A stretch of DNA of 64,000 bases, taken from assembly GCA_023362775.1 (NCBI GenBank), contig JALMGJ010000012.1, positions 26,195,001 to 26,259,000 on the forward strand, written 5' to 3'. Every line of letters starts with the position of its first letter. Positions within the stretch are counted from its first letter, which is position 1. The position numbers were made by a program, and so were the translations under genes. The notes beneath the pieces are model-generated. The model was given only the letters and a program-made list of their open reading frames with translations, was not told the DNA's origin and ran no database searches. Positions 1 to 13,400 of the stretch are shown here, piece by piece. The DNA comes from Charina bottae. Lineage: Eukaryota; Chordata; Lepidosauria; Squamata; Charinaidae.

Positions 1-107
1 AGGACCTGGCTGGAGACAGATCATCCTGGAGAAAATCTGTCTATATAGTTGCTAAGAGGCAACACCAACTTGATGGCACATAATTAATCAGTCAATCAAA
101 TCTCCAC
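1..107 (+). mobile_element. RTE-like tail fragment
   Basis: GAGAAAATCTGTCTATATAG then GTTGCTAAGAGGCAACACCA resembles the 3' end of an RTE-family element. A reverse trace is near 41325-41375. Left side is cut by the window edge. Confidence 0.35.
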
Positions 108-1243
108 TTCCCAGAGTAATGAAGTGGAAAAATTGTTCTTTGGATTGCACACTTGTCCAAATTTGACAGGCTGCAAGGCTTTCAAGAGGCAACTGTACAG
201 TCAAGGAGACCAAGTGACTGTGACTTGATGGGAGAATTCCAACTTTACATTTCTGCTCAGCTGAACAGGTTTACTGAGTTGCCTCTTGATGGATTCCCCT
301 ATAGACACACCACGTTAGGATTCTTTAAAGGAAAGAATTAAAATGTCCACATCTTATTTAAAATAAGTCATTGAGTTTATTTTTCTGCTCCTGACTTGTA
401 AAAAACACATTAGATTCAAAAAGAGATCCTCTTTATACAAATATACAAATGCACATTTCTGGAAAAAAAATAAATAGAGGAGAAGCAATTATTACAAAAC
501 CCATTATATACACATTGAACTTCACAGACACAGCTTCAGGATCACTTCATAAGTTGGCACACATCACAGTTAAATTACCAAAAAAACCAGCTCTTAAAGG
601 ACAAAGATGAATGTCATCGACATGGGGAACAACTGAAGACTTTGGTTGAAAATAGCGGTAGAAAAGTGCCCAGAGAAATGTAGCTTTAAAAATAGGCAAC
701 TTTATTTTCTTCTGAGGGAGCTGACACTATCTGCAGATTATTTTAATCTGCTCGGTGCAAAACTTTTATCTCTCAAGTACCTTCGGTAGGAATTTTGCAA
801 ACTTTGCAAAGTCAAACAACTTCACTAATTACAAAGGGAGGCAGACCTCATTTTGACATAGCAAGAACTCTTAATCTACGTTAAAGAGTTCCCACTACAG
901 TGAACTCCATTCCATTTTCTCCCTGCATACGTTTGAAAGAAAGCCAACCTAGAGTAGCTACTTCAAAAAGGCAACAGGCCTTCGGAAATGGCAGATAATT
1001 CAATTACGCCTTGGACATTGGTTGTGTCCATCTGACTTGAATGTACAATTATATCTAATGCAGACACAGGCAGAGAATTAAGACACCCATAGCTCATTGC
1101 AGATGAGATGCTGGAACAGTAAATCACACAGAGGTGCAGTAGATACCGTGGGCTTACCACTCAGTATGAATTAATTTCTCACAGCTCTCCACGATAATTG
1201 TTTTCTCATAGCCTATCATTTTATAAAATGGAATCTTTTATAC

Positions 1244-1500
1244 CAGAGCTTTCCAAACTTTTCATGTTGGTGACACACTTTTTAGACATGCATCGTTTCG
1301 CGACACACTCTTACAGCAAGGCACAAGGCAGGCACTAGGACCTGCGCGGAATCACAGCAAGTTTGGAGGCAGCAAGGCACAAGGCAGGCACTAGGACCTG
1401 CGCGGAATCACAGCAGGTTTGGAGGCAGCAGCAGCAGCTGTGGCACACCCAGACAATGCAGCCGACACTAGTGTCCCGACACAGAGTTTGGAAAGCTCTG
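1244..1500 (+). mobile_element. hAT-like miniature element, family A
   Basis: Termini CAGAGCTTTCCAAACT and its inverted form. Flanked by TTTTATAC/TTCTATAC (7 of 8). Interior has roughly 56-bp units around AGGCAGGCACTAGGACCTG. Non-coding. Lies in the probable LIPG 3' UTR. Confidence 0.85.
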
Positions 1501-3187
1501 TTCTATACCAAGAGGAAATTGTTCTCCCCACCAAAAGAGGATGCTTTCAACAAGTGAAAACCCAAGGACAATCCAAGGAAAACATTCATATTTTTCTCTT
1601 GGGGGAAAATACAATGAAGACTGAACTTGTCCAAGGATCATGGCATGCTGACTGACTAGGGGTTGGTGGGGGGGGGGGGAAGAGTGAATAATACAACTAA
1701 TATATCTTAAAAGAAGTCATGGAACCCTGAACAGAAGAATTCCAAATTGTAATATCTTCTCGTGGGTCCCATTTAATCTCTTATTAAACCAGACAACTTT
1801 TAAAAGACACTCAAAAGTATTCTTTGCAACCATTTTTTAAAAAGAAGATTTCTTAGAGGGGCAGATGAAACTGTTTCCTGCAGAGTTATTCCTTCCATGG
1901 GAATAGAATTATTCTCTTTCTTATATTTTAGAAAAGAAAAGAAAAAAGAAAAAGAACGAACCAGAAACAGGTAGGTTTTGGCCTGACAAACAACAGATAA
2001 TTTTGAATGCAACACTTTGGTCAGGTGCATATGAAGAATCTAAGAATTGTAATGTTGAAGGAGCAAAATAACACCGTCATCTCCTCCCCTATTACATGAA
2101 GAGGATAGAGTTCTGCAATTTCACCCAATTTTCTTCTGGCTTCCGTGTAGACCTGGGGTGGGGGGTGGGGGGAAGACACCCTGCTTTGAAAGTTGCATTG
2201 ACTTTAATAAGCAGATTTCTTAAAACAGTAGCATTTCCCCCCCAGGACTGTGTAGAAGGTAGAAAGAAGCCTTAATGGATTAAAGTATTAATGAATTGTT
2301 GCACTTATATGAAGTCTGAAACACTTCTGAGTCATTTTCAAGTATGCCCATCCCAAGAAGACATCTAAGGTGATCACAGGAGTAGATAGTTAAGCAGTTT
2401 CATGATTCAGGTGCCAAAATATGGCATGCACTTCAGTTCTTGGCTTCCACAAACTCTTTCCATGGAGTACAAAATCAAGGGCAAACTTCAGGATTATCTA
2501 CTCTGCTTCTTGTTTGTTTTACTAACGCCTTGAAGTCTACCATCCAGAAAAAAGAACAAGATAAAAATTTGGAATTAAAGAACACAATACTCACAACCAC
2601 AATATGCTTACTATGCTGTTTCTTGTACGGTAGAACTAAACTGAGCCCACAAACCTTTCACACAAACTACATTCTTGGCTCTCCTAAGCTTTCTTCATTT
2701 CAACAGCCTCATTTATCTGGTAAAAAAAAATCATATTGTGAAGTATTTGGTAGCTAATACCCCTCAATTCATTGAGAATCGCCCCATAATCTACTAGCAG
2801 ATCCCAACCTATCTTTTATCTCAGGGGTACACAGTCTCCTGAAAAACCTTTTCAATGTCAAACAAGCCCCAAAATTCCATGTTTTAAAAAGCACAATGTT
2901 TTAAAATAGATTATGTTGCCTATTGCTTAGGTTCTTCATTTGCGCTAAATCATCACATAGAAATACACTGAGAATTGACACACAAAAATAATTTTGTCAG
3001 ACTCACAAAAATATCTCACCCGCCTCCTCTACCCAGGTCTGCTGCTGTACGTAAGCCACAAGGCACAGAGTTCTTGGACTGCACCATTTCACACCCAGAT
3101 AAGGAAGAGACAATGGCTGAACACAGCTGTGCACTGGCTTCTTCACCTCTTAAAAACTAGTCCCCTTCTCTTCCTATTAGGCTAGAT

Positions 3188-3452
3188 CAGAGCTTTCCAA
3201 ACTGTGTGTCGCGACACAAAAGTGTGTCACCACACACAGTCTGGTGTGTCGCCACACAACCCACAACATCATCATCAGCGCTTCCGGGTTTTCCCGCGGC
3301 GACACACCAACGGCGGCGCGCAAGAACCGAAAGCGGCAGCAGCGCTTCCGGGTTTTTGCGCGCTGCCGCAACGGCGGCACTTCCGGGTTTTCCCGCAGCG
3401 ACACACCAACGGCGGTTGGTGTGTCACCGCGGGAAAACTTTGGAGAGCCCTG
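3188..3452 (+). mobile_element. hAT-like miniature element, family B
   Basis: Starts CAGAGCTTTCCAAACTGTG, ends GGAGAGCCCTG, flanked by GGCTAGAT/TGCTAGAT. The interior is GC-rich with inverted copies of GCGCTTCCGGGTTTT. Non-coding. Confidence 0.85.
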
Positions 3453-3843
3453 TGCTAGATTATAGCTCAATGAGCAGATCAATTTAGGTTGAACACAAGA
3501 GATATTATCTGCTCCTAAAAATGCCGTCCGTCCAAGAGTTCCATCCTAGGGCTATACGCATCTCAAAATTAATTTGGAAGAACGTTTCAGCTGTGTGAAC
3601 ACAGCCTCTCCTTCCTATCCATGAAGTCAGCCCCATAATTTTTTTTTCCAGCCTTCTACATAAATGCCCCCAAAGGTGCAGTTGCTTTAAGGAGTCAATT
3701 CATTAAAATTATTGTGATTCCTAAAGCAGCAGCATCTTTTTAGAGACTTGCACAGAAGCTGAAAAAAATCATTGTTTCAATGATAAGTAGAGGGATACAC
3801 TTCTTCCCCATCATTTTTGAAGTGTGCACTGAATACTCTATAC

Positions 3844-3933
3844 CAGTATTTCTCAACCTTGGCAACACTAAGATGGGGAATTCTGGGAGTTGAAGTCCAC
3901 ACACCTTAATGCTGCCAAGATTGAGAAACAGCG
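3844..3933 (+). mobile_element. hAT-like foldback element, family C
   Basis: Short palindromic element (TTTCTCAACCTTGG ... inverted), flanked by CTCTATAC/CTCTATAT. Interior carries GGGAATTCTGGGAGTTGAAG. Confidence 0.85.
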
Positions 3934-4386
3934 CTCTATATCATACAGCTTGATCTGTCTGCATTCACATCAATCATGGTGTTGCAATAACATGCAATCT
4001 ATTTTTACTGTGTAAGGCGTTTGAGGCATAGACAGGATGCGACCCAAACCCTGATAAAGGCAAGCTGGCGTAGGCACAAACAAACCAGAAAGGCTCTCAG
4101 AAAGGAGGCCAGTTTAGTAACAGGTGGGTTTTCCCCCTCCCAATAAATTATTCTTTAAAAAAGTAGAAGCCATAAATATAGGAAGTCTCTGAATTATCAT
4201 TCACACTGAGATAGTTCTTAGCCACCCAGTATATCCATCTTTAAACTACAAGCTCTTGCAAGTGCTGACAAGTGAGGAAGCCAACGGAAAAAGTCTGCAG
4301 AAACATGTTTTGGTCTTTTGTCTTTCTTTGCAGCAAATGCCTTTTCCAGCTGGGTTGGTCCCTGATGAATCCAGGAGTCTTCCCGA

Positions 4387-4408
4387 TCAATGCAGAGTTG
4401 ATCCTGGT
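4387..4408 (-). CDS. LIPG: LIPG exon 10, last coding stub
   Basis: Acceptor CCCTTCTTAG at 4410-4409. The first base completes an Ile codon, followed by PGSTLH and a TGA at 4389-4387. This resembles the human tail SPTVELP in length and position. Only 22 coding nt, so the call rests on phase, the acceptor and total protein length. Confidence 0.75.
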
Positions 4409-7400
4409 CTAAGAAGGGAAGAGAAAAACAAAGAACAAGATTTAAGGGGCTCAAATACAGGTCTTACGTGCTTCAACAATAATTTAAGATTTACTGGCCA
4501 AAAAGAGAAAAAAGAAAGAAAAAACCACCCTGTGAAGGTTTGTGGGGGGAGGTCAAGTTCCTGTCCCAGGCAGCTTGTGGGATGTGTAATTTGACTAATG
4601 GGCACTGAACCACAAAGGATCTTGTCATGCTTGTGGAGAACCACTGATGGAGGCTTCCAGGCACCACAAAGTTAAATCTGCTTTGCAGTGAAAGTGTGTT
4701 GGGGGAAGTGCTGAGCAAAATGCCCTGTTTACCTAGGGACAGTCAAGAGGTCTCTTAGAGCAGGGGTACCCAACCTTTTTGGCACGAGGGACCGGTTTTG
4801 TGGAAGACAATTTTTCCACGAACCGGGAGAGGGGGTGGCAGGCGGGAGCCAATCACGCGGACAGGGGGCGGGGTTTGCAGGCGGGAGCCAATTGCGCGGA
4901 CTGGGGGCGGGGTTCGGAGACCGGCATGGCAGCCTGGTTCCTAATAGGCCACGGACCGGTACCAGTCCGCGGACTGGGGGTTGGGGACCCCTCTCTTAGA
5001 GCAAACATGAAGAAGCAACTTATGTCACCATGGCATTCAGAAACCAAAGTTGCACCTTTCCCATGCATTCAACACCTATTCAAAGCTGACATAAAATTCA
5101 AGTTAAAAGGAGCCCCATTGACGTTGCCCCAGATGAGCTAATTTTTTTTTTCTTCTTCCATGGGGTCCTAATTTCAGGATGCTGCAGGTTAAGGAGACTG
5201 GGACCTTGTATTCAGGAGGTCCCAGGCCTGATCCTTGGCAGCCTCCAGCCAAAGCAGGATATCAGCCTGCTGACCACATCAGTCCCAGGACAATCCACAG
5301 GGGACGTTGAAAAAGCCAAGATGGCACCCCTGTGATCAAAACCTTGCCCTTTGATTTTTACATACAAGGCAGAGCTTTGTGCATTTGCAGCTGCCAGGTT
5401 GACTTTTTTGACCACCACTACAGATGCCCCTGCTCCCAGCTCCCAATTTGCAGTCTTCAGTTGCCCACAGAATGCCCCAGAGTGGTCAACAGCAGCATCT
5501 TTGGACCTGGGATTTGATTTGATTCCCCCCTTCTCCTTCTCCTTCTCTTTCTCTTCCTTCCTTCCTTTTTTGCATTTTTGAGGTGTTAAGGGGCTTAAAG
5601 GGACACACTGAGTAGTCTAGCCTTTCGAGAACTTTGGGTACCCATTGCATCCTTCCAAGCCTTCCCAAATCAAGCAGTTTCCTATTTTTGTAGTGTTACG
5701 GGATAACCCTGCCCAATGGAAACAGATTTGGGGGGGAAAGTTGTCTTCTCTGGAAGACAATCAGATAACCCCTCACGCCACCTCTATTGCAAGCAATTAA
5801 ATTCTGGATTGGCACCAAGACTTACATTGTTTTGTTCCATTTTTGCCACCCTTCTCGGCATTTTACAAACCAGAGTTCTTGGCCAGGAGATATGTTGGTC
5901 CTCTCAGGGTCTTCTGCACAAAACACAAGCCTGAAACAAACAAAACATCAAAACAAAAGGCATTTTAAGCTATATGGTACAAAAGGACTTTTAAATGGAA
6001 AGTAATACCAAGCCATCTGTTCAAATTTCTGTAACATTTATTTGACAAAACTGTTAATTCCCAGATCAGTATGTCTATGAAGGTTCTCAGTCATCCAGGT
6101 GGAATTGTCTGTAGCTTGAATCATGTCAACTGGATTTCTATTTTCTCAGTGGAAACGTTTCGCTCATTTCACAAGCTCAACAGCAGCATGGTGATCTTAA
6201 CGATCCTCCTTTAGATGATAAAAGGACTTAAAAATAACATCTCAATATAACCATGACCTAGCCCCAGGTGCAAGGTCACAGAGCCACCTAGAAACATATT
6301 TAAGGATTCCCTTACTAACTTTGCTCAGACTGAAGAAGCTCCTTGGATAAGGAGCGAAACGTTTCTACTGAGAAAATAGAAATCCAGTTGACATGATTCA
6401 AGCCACAGACTGTTCCACCTGGATGACTGAGAACCTTCATCGACAGATGTGCAAAGTGGTTCTTAGCCATGAGGCAGAGATGTCTCTATTTACTTATCTG
6501 TTAGATTTGTATCCCGCCTTTTCATTCAGAAGCTCATGACGGCATATACAGCAGCAATACTGGAAGGTGATGGGACTGAGAGTGTGTGATTGGCCCACCC
6601 AATGAGCTTCCATGGGTGAAAGGGGACCAGGACCTGGGTCTCCTCACTCCAGCACCTTTACCACCAGACCACACTGGTTCTGGAGCCCAGAGAGAGGGAC
6701 TGCCTCAAAGTCAGGGACCAGAACCAGGGTCTCCTTGTTCCTAGTCCAACACCTCAACCGCTACACCATACTGGCTCCTTCTACAGTTGCACACAGAGTC
6801 GTGGTTCCTCTGAATGTCCAATTTTGCAAGCAGACAGGAGATCAGCAGCATCTTTCACTCCTACTGGGGAGTCTTTGAGGAATGTCTCCCCAGCCATTGT
6901 GGGAGTAAAATACTTGAATCTCCTCCGGGTTAGTAAAGTAGCTCCTACATGCATGGAATGTGGGCCTGGATAAGGATCATTTGACTATACATAGAGGCTA
7001 TTTGATAACAATAGACTGCAGTCTTCTGATTCGTTGACCTTCATGTGACTCCAGAAAGCATAAGATGAAAATACTTACTGGGTGGGTAAATATGGAGTTT
7101 TAAAGTCAAGCACACAAAGATACACAGAGGGAGCTGTTCTCTGTATCATCCATGTTTACTTAGACCGATACTTTCTACAAGCACGTCTTTCAAACCTATT
7201 GTCATGAAGAACCCAAAAGATTTCTCTTAGATTGGGGGCTGGTTTAAATTATATTTATGAAAAGATAGCAGATGACTAGACGGTTTCCCTTAAATTAATT
7301 TTCCACCTTGTTAAAGGCTCTTCTACCGCACCCTTGAGTTAATATGTAAAGATGCTGGTTAGGATAAGGTATTGTTCAGGTCTCTTGTTTGGTAACTATA

Positions 7401-10400
7401 GTCCTACTTCTGAAAGCAATTTTAATGCATAACCTGAACATGAAACCAGATTGAATTACTCTAGACTATGAGTTTTCAAAACTAAAACAGCAGCTGGCAT
7501 GAAATCACTGCTTTTTCTACATCATTGTCCTACCATCCCCCTTCAAATCCTGTTCTTTGCACTTTATTTCACCTGATTTTCATTTCTTTAAAAAAATGGT
7601 TGTCTTGATGTTTGAAAAAGGAATACTGCAAAGCAAAGTATATTCCTTTCCAGCATTCCTTTTCTCCCAAGAAAATCTGGGCTCCACAGATTCCCCCTAA
7701 GCATTCTTCGAAAATAAAAATGATGGGAGAATTGTAGTTCTGTGTTTTGTTTGGAAGGGTGCCCACCAGCTCCAAAAAAAAGGCAGGCTTAAACTAGGGT
7801 GATCGATTGCATCTTGGGAGACCCTAAGAGGGTAGCCAGGAGCAATGTTACCATGTTGTTGTTGTTGTTGTTTAGAGAATCAGCCGCTTCCAACTCCTCA
7901 TGCCCTGATGCGGATCATTTTGCCAGGACTGTCGGTTATACTTTGCTTCATGTTTTTAGAAGCTCTGTTTGTGTCATCTGTGATAGTATCTACGCATCTT
8001 GTCTTCTCTCAGCCTTTTTTTCAATTGCCTTCGATTTTTACAAGCATTAGAGCAGTGATTGTCCAAACTCAGCAACTTTAAGACGTGTGGACTTCAACTC
8101 CCAGCAACTCCCATGCTGGCTGGGGAATTCTGGGAGTTGAAATCCACACGTCTTAAAGTTGCTGAGTTTGAGAAACACTGCATTAGAGTCTTTTCCAATT
8201 ATTCTTGCCTATACATTAAATCTCTGAAAATTTATCATACCAGTTTACCATCTGAAAAAAGCTTGCTTTGCAGTTGGCCATGCCTACTAGGGCAGCATTT
8301 TGCAAAGAGGCAAGCCCCTATGGCAGCCATTTTGTGAGATCACCCTCAACAGTCTGAAAACTTCATGTATACCCATTACACCAAAAGACTTACCTTGTTC
8401 TACTAACTAAATCAAAGCTTTTCTTTCTTTTATTTTTTTTTCACAGCTAGGAAAAATACCTTGCCCATATGTTTGTGGATTTTCACAAGGCAAGTAGAGT
8501 TTGGCTAGTGGCTGCAGTTCCAAGTAAACTTGAAGATTCTTGGTTGTCAGAATGCCTCTTGTTCTGACTGTTTTGATTTTTTGGAACAATATTGTAGAAA
8601 TGGAGTTAAGAAGTCGTGGCTTGATTAAAACTGATGGTGCTTTCGGTATACATATGAAGTCTAGATTGCAACAAAGCATTTTGTGTGCACATGGGTGTGC
8701 GTGCCTGCAGGCGCATGTGAATGGCTTAGTTGAAGCTGAACACCCCTTCCCTGTCTCATAGGAATGGCCTTCCAGTATTTTCAACTCCAATTGCAGCATG
8801 TCCAGCCAGCCTGGCCAATAGAAAAAGATGCTGGGACTTTACATCACCACCATCCAGAGGGCCACATGCTCCCCCCTCAGGTGATCTTTCAGCAAGCACT
8901 TACTTCTGTTGAGTTTCGCCAGACTTCACACGGATGCGTCTGATTTGCAGTTCTTTGGATGAGCTGTCAGGCTTAGACCAGTAATTTTTCACTTTTCTCC
9001 AAAAGCTGTACCAGGACTGAGTAGACCTTTCCCAAGTGAGCTTGATCTTTAGAATATCACCCACATCTTCTTCTGTGTAGACAAGGAAGGTGTTCGTATA
9101 GTTCAGGCCAATCTGCTCGGACCTGAAAATGAGGCAGAAGTTGGGCAAATGCTCATTCGGAAAGAGCAGAGACAGGCACCCACCAGGTCAGTTTCCTCAG
9201 CCTTGCTCCAAAGGGAAGAACCGAGTTCAAAGCCCCACAGGTTCCAAGAGTCAATCTGATGAGATAGATAAGACCCACAAGCTGGAAGTTCCCAACCCTT
9301 GTTTTAAGCCACGGGCACTAAGACATGCTGTAGGATCACAAAGAAGTTAAGAACTTCTCTGAACCACTCTCCTCTTTAAAACAAGGGGGTCCACCAACTC
9401 TTCTTAGGACAGAGTTAGGGGAGCAAAGCATGGAAGTAGACCTTTTGGAAAACAATGTCAACTTTAAAGAGAAAGACTGATATCCCAAATTCCCCACTTA
9501 CACTTCCAGAGGTAGAGGTTGGGAATCCCCACTGGTTCCATGGAATGTCACAGAAAAGGCTGGTTCTGTTTTTCCCAGACTCTTATAGCTGAAGACGTGT
9601 ATCTTCATTTGATAGTGGAACACTGAGGAAAGACAGGGGGAGTCACTTCATGCAGAGCCAACATTAGAGTTGCAAATCTTTGGTAAGATAAATAGACATG
9701 GCTTGCAAGGCGCGGGCCAACTGGCAGTGGACTTGATTGCCAAGTGTGTTGTTGGGACCCCAAACTAGAAGACAGGGAATCAGAAAAGCAGTAGGGTGTG
9801 GGTGATGGATTCCCCACTGCACAAAAGAGAAAGAAGACAGCTTCCTTTGGTCTCCTGCAAAAACTCAGCTCTTGCACACCAGCAAATTAACTAGGGGCAG
9901 AGTCCCACACTGCTGGGGAAAGCTGGGTGCTCCGTTGTGTGATAGATTTGTGACTTTTGCCTGCAAAGGCAGTTACTTGCAACTGAGCAGCAGATCCTCC
10001 AGTTTTTTTTTTTTTTTTTTGCTTCAAGCAAGTTGCCAAGATCCTCCCAGGTCTTCCACCATTTTCTCAGTCTTTTTGATGTAACAATGCTAACATAAAC
10101 GCAGCTCACTGTGATAAGGCATTATTCGACTCATATTTAGTTTGTTCTGTCTCCCTATATGGCTGGCAGTAGGACATCTGGCCATCTGTTTCCAAATAAT
10201 TTTTAAGTTATCTTTCAAATTACTCTCATGCATTTTTTATTATTTTTTCGTATATGATGCATGTCCAATGATATGACCATGATATATACCCTCTCTCAGG
10301 TCCAGAATCTCTGTATATATGATATATATCCAATGATATATTAGCTTTATAAACCCCCCCATTCAAAAATTAAAGAACTAGCTTGACATCTGATCTTTGC

Positions 10401-13400
10401 ACTGGTTTTGCTGTTACAAGTAGTGTCTTTATTTAGCGACTGCCTCGTTTAGCAACTGTTCGCAGTTAAGACAGAGATGGAAAAGTAACTTTATGACCAA
10501 TCCTCACATTTATGACTTTCACAGGTCTGTGAAGCAAAAGAAAGCTGAAGGGAGACCATGAGCACAGTCACAGTTTCACTTAGCGACCGCTTCGTTTAAC
10601 AACTGAGTTGCCGGTCCCAATTGTAGTCGCTAAATGAGGACTATCTGTATTTTTTTTAAAAAAATCCTCAATAGATGTCCTTAAATTCAGGCTTTCAGGA
10701 GGAACCAGTAGATTGGCTATTATCTGAACATTTAGGGAATTGTTTTCAGTCACTAATCTAAAGTTTTATGCCTGATTAGCTGCTACTGGACCTACTCTGA
10801 TACAGAAAAAGGGTGTGCAAGAATGTTAACAATAAAACTGAAATATTTAAACTTTTAAGCATCCTGTCTGTAGCTTGAATCATGTCAACTGGATTTCTAT
10901 TTTCTCAGTGGAAACGTTTCGCTCCTTGGATAAGGAGCGAAACGTTTCCACTGAGAAAATAGAAATCCAGTTGACATGATTCAAGCTACAGACAATTCCA
11001 CCTGGATGACTGAGAACCTTCATAGACATATTTTAAGCATCCTGTGACAATCAAATAAGAGAGCCAGTTTGATGTAGTGGTTAAGGCACCAGGCTAGAAA
11101 CCGGGAGACCGTGAGTTCTAGTCCCACCTTAGGCACGAAGCCAGCTGGGTGACCCTGGGCCAGTCCCTCTCCCTCACCCCTAGGAAGGCGGCAATGGCAG
11201 ACCACTTTTGAAAAACCTTGCCAAGAAAACTGCAGGGACTAGTCCAGGCAGTTGCCAGGAGTCAACACTGACTCAAAGGCACACACCCCCACCCCAAATA
11301 AAGACTATCTACTTCAGCTACATGACTTTGCAGCTGACAGCGTGGAGTGCCATCTGTTGTCCTTTGCTACAAGCCGGATGGAACGGCTGCTGAGGCCCCT
11401 TGGAGAAGAGGCGAAGCTTGATGTGGGAAGCCCCAATTCCTTCTCCATGAGCAGTAACACGCTCTGCTCATTTCAGCAGAGCTAAGGAGGCAATGGCAAA
11501 CCACTTCTGAAAAACCTGGCCAAGAAAACTGCAGGGACTTGTCCAGGCAGTCTCCGAGAATCGGATAGGATTGAGGAGGAAAAAAAACACGAAACAGTCA
11601 AATGCTGCTGCGGTGACTTCAAGTGTGGGTTCTCAGTTGCTGGTCCCCAACTCCCATCCTCCTCCCCCAGCATGGCCAGAGATTATGGGAGCTGTGGTCC
11701 AACAACATCTCGGGACACTCCAACACTGGCAAAGGCCCTCCATTCAGAAGGAGGACGAGGAGTAATAGTTGTCATCTTACCCTTGAAAGGCATGCCTGCC
11801 CTTGTCTTGAGATACATCTTGCTGTTCCGTTTGTTCCTCATTTTCTTGGTGTTGTATCCAATGCTGCTGCAACGATTCTTTCGACAGCTCAAACAGATGC
11901 CCTTTTTGAAGCGTCCCGAGTCCGTGCATTGGAAGGCAAAACTCTGCTTGTCCTTGTTCACAAGAGAGTCCACAAAGAGGTACACCGACCGTTCGTGTTC
12001 ACACATCACAAGCTCCCCAATCTCTAGATGGGTAGATGGGCCACAGGCAATCATTGTAAGGCAAAAACACCCTTTTCACATTCTCCTGCTCAACGGAGGA
12101 GAAAATCCACATGTGCAGCAAGATTTATGGTTCTTGGTGGCTTTTAGAGTGCAGCACGAGCCAAACTTGGCCAGGAACCAGGCAGGCCGGTAGCCAAGAA
12201 TCTTGCCGTGCAACCCAAAGGACACACATATCATTTAAATAATAAGAACGATGCAGAACCAGTTGGAATCATTTCATAAACTGAAATAGCTTTGCATTTT
12301 AAATAGGAAGGCATGAGTTTCCCAAACGATTGCCAATTATCACAAAGCCTCAAATTCATTAGCCAAGCGGCCCCACGGGCATACTTTTCTTTCATATTGC
12401 CATGAGCGAGAATCCCAAGAAAGATGTTTGAAGTTTAAATGACTGCTTTGCATTTATAACATGCTCTTTGTAGTTTAAAGTTCTTCCACAGCATTTTCTA
12501 ACTGAAACCCTTAAGCATAGCCCTTCCTAGCCTGGCTCCTTCCAGAATTTGGGGGCTACCAATCCCATAATGCCTCCCAGCAGCAGGGTCTTTGATCATA
12601 CTGCCCAGTGGTTACGGGAACAGAACTCAGCAGCAGCCATGTGGGAGGGTCAAAATCAGCAAGATGGCACACAGAGCATTGCATCACCATCACCACCACC
12701 ACCACCACCACCACCATCACCACCACCATCACCATCACCATCACCATCACCATCACCACCACCACCACCACCATCACCACCACCACCATCACCATCACCA
12801 TCACCACCACCACCACCACCACCACCACCACCACCACCACCACCACCACTGCATTCTGTCTGCCATCTAGCTGATTTTGGCCCCCGTCCCCACCACCAGC
12901 AGATGTCACTGGTTGCAGTGCAACTTATCAGGAGGCGGCTGTTTTAAAACAACCCTGAAATACAAGTCCGTTTTGAGACCTCCATACTGAAGTAGGAGGC
13001 CTAAAGCCATCTCGTATATTCATTATAAAGAAAAGATGCAAGGCAGCATCTTTCTTTTCAGAAGGCAGTCTCCCCAAAATGGTTTAAGATAATTTTATTA
13101 ATATTTAACAGTGCATTATTCTGTTCTAGTGCTCACAAGAATCCTGTATAGAAAGAAAGGCCAAAGATGTAGAACAGAGCTTTCCAAACTGTGTGTCGGG
13201 ACACGTTAGTGTGTTGGCTGCAGTGTCTGGGTGTGTCCCGGCTGCTGCTGCCTCTGAGCCCTGCCAGGATTCCACACAGGTCCTAGTGCCTGCCTTGTGC
13301 CCTGCTGCCTCCAAACCTGCTGTGATTCCATGCAGGTCCTAGTGCCTGCCTTGTGCCCTGCTGCCTCCAAACCTGCTGTGATTCCATGCAGGTCCTAGTG

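Larger units (their letters stand above)
365..4386 (-). other. LIPG: Probable LIPG 3' UTR and 3' end
   Basis: No splice signal or gene is needed between the LIPG stop and the left side of the window. AATAAA signals on the minus strand lie at 706-701 and 381-376; the second gives a UTR of about 4 kb, long but inflated by three inserted hAT miniature elements (1244-1500, 3188-3452, 3844-3933). Which signal is used cannot be told from sequence. An upstream site could give a shorter UTR. Confidence 0.45.
5931..8903 (-). other. LIPG intron 8 (3.0 kb)
   Basis: Contains the inverted Penelope-like element (6077-6440), a diverged tRNA SINE in minus orientation (about 6500-6780) and a hAT-like element (8053-8180). 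6800-8040 and 8190-8900 show nothing recognised. Introns 7 (9123-9501) and 3 (18946-20004) are otherwise plain, apart from the composite repeat at 19225-19588. Confidence 0.75.
9623..11780 (-). other. LIPG intron 6 (2.2 kb)
   Basis: Contains a short inverted-repeat element (10430-10652), a 62-bp-arm palindrome (10866-10993) and a tRNA SINE (11059-11255). 9623-10420 shows only a poly-T run near 10003-10020. Confidence 0.75.

Noticed and set aside
4218..4454. 78-residue minus frame over LIPG exon 10
   Set aside because: Uses the wrong frame. The phase from exon 9 gives a stop at 4387; the longer frame has no lipase similarity.
9500..9504. Alternative exon 7 donor two bases upstream
   Set aside because: GT is present but breaks the frame into exon 8; the chosen donor gives 121 nt and an in-phase junction.
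12592..12874. Polyhistidine, Thr/Ile, Pro/Ser and polyvaline open frames
   Set aside because: All frames of the (CAC/CAT)n array are open; it lies in a LIPG intron with no conserved flank.
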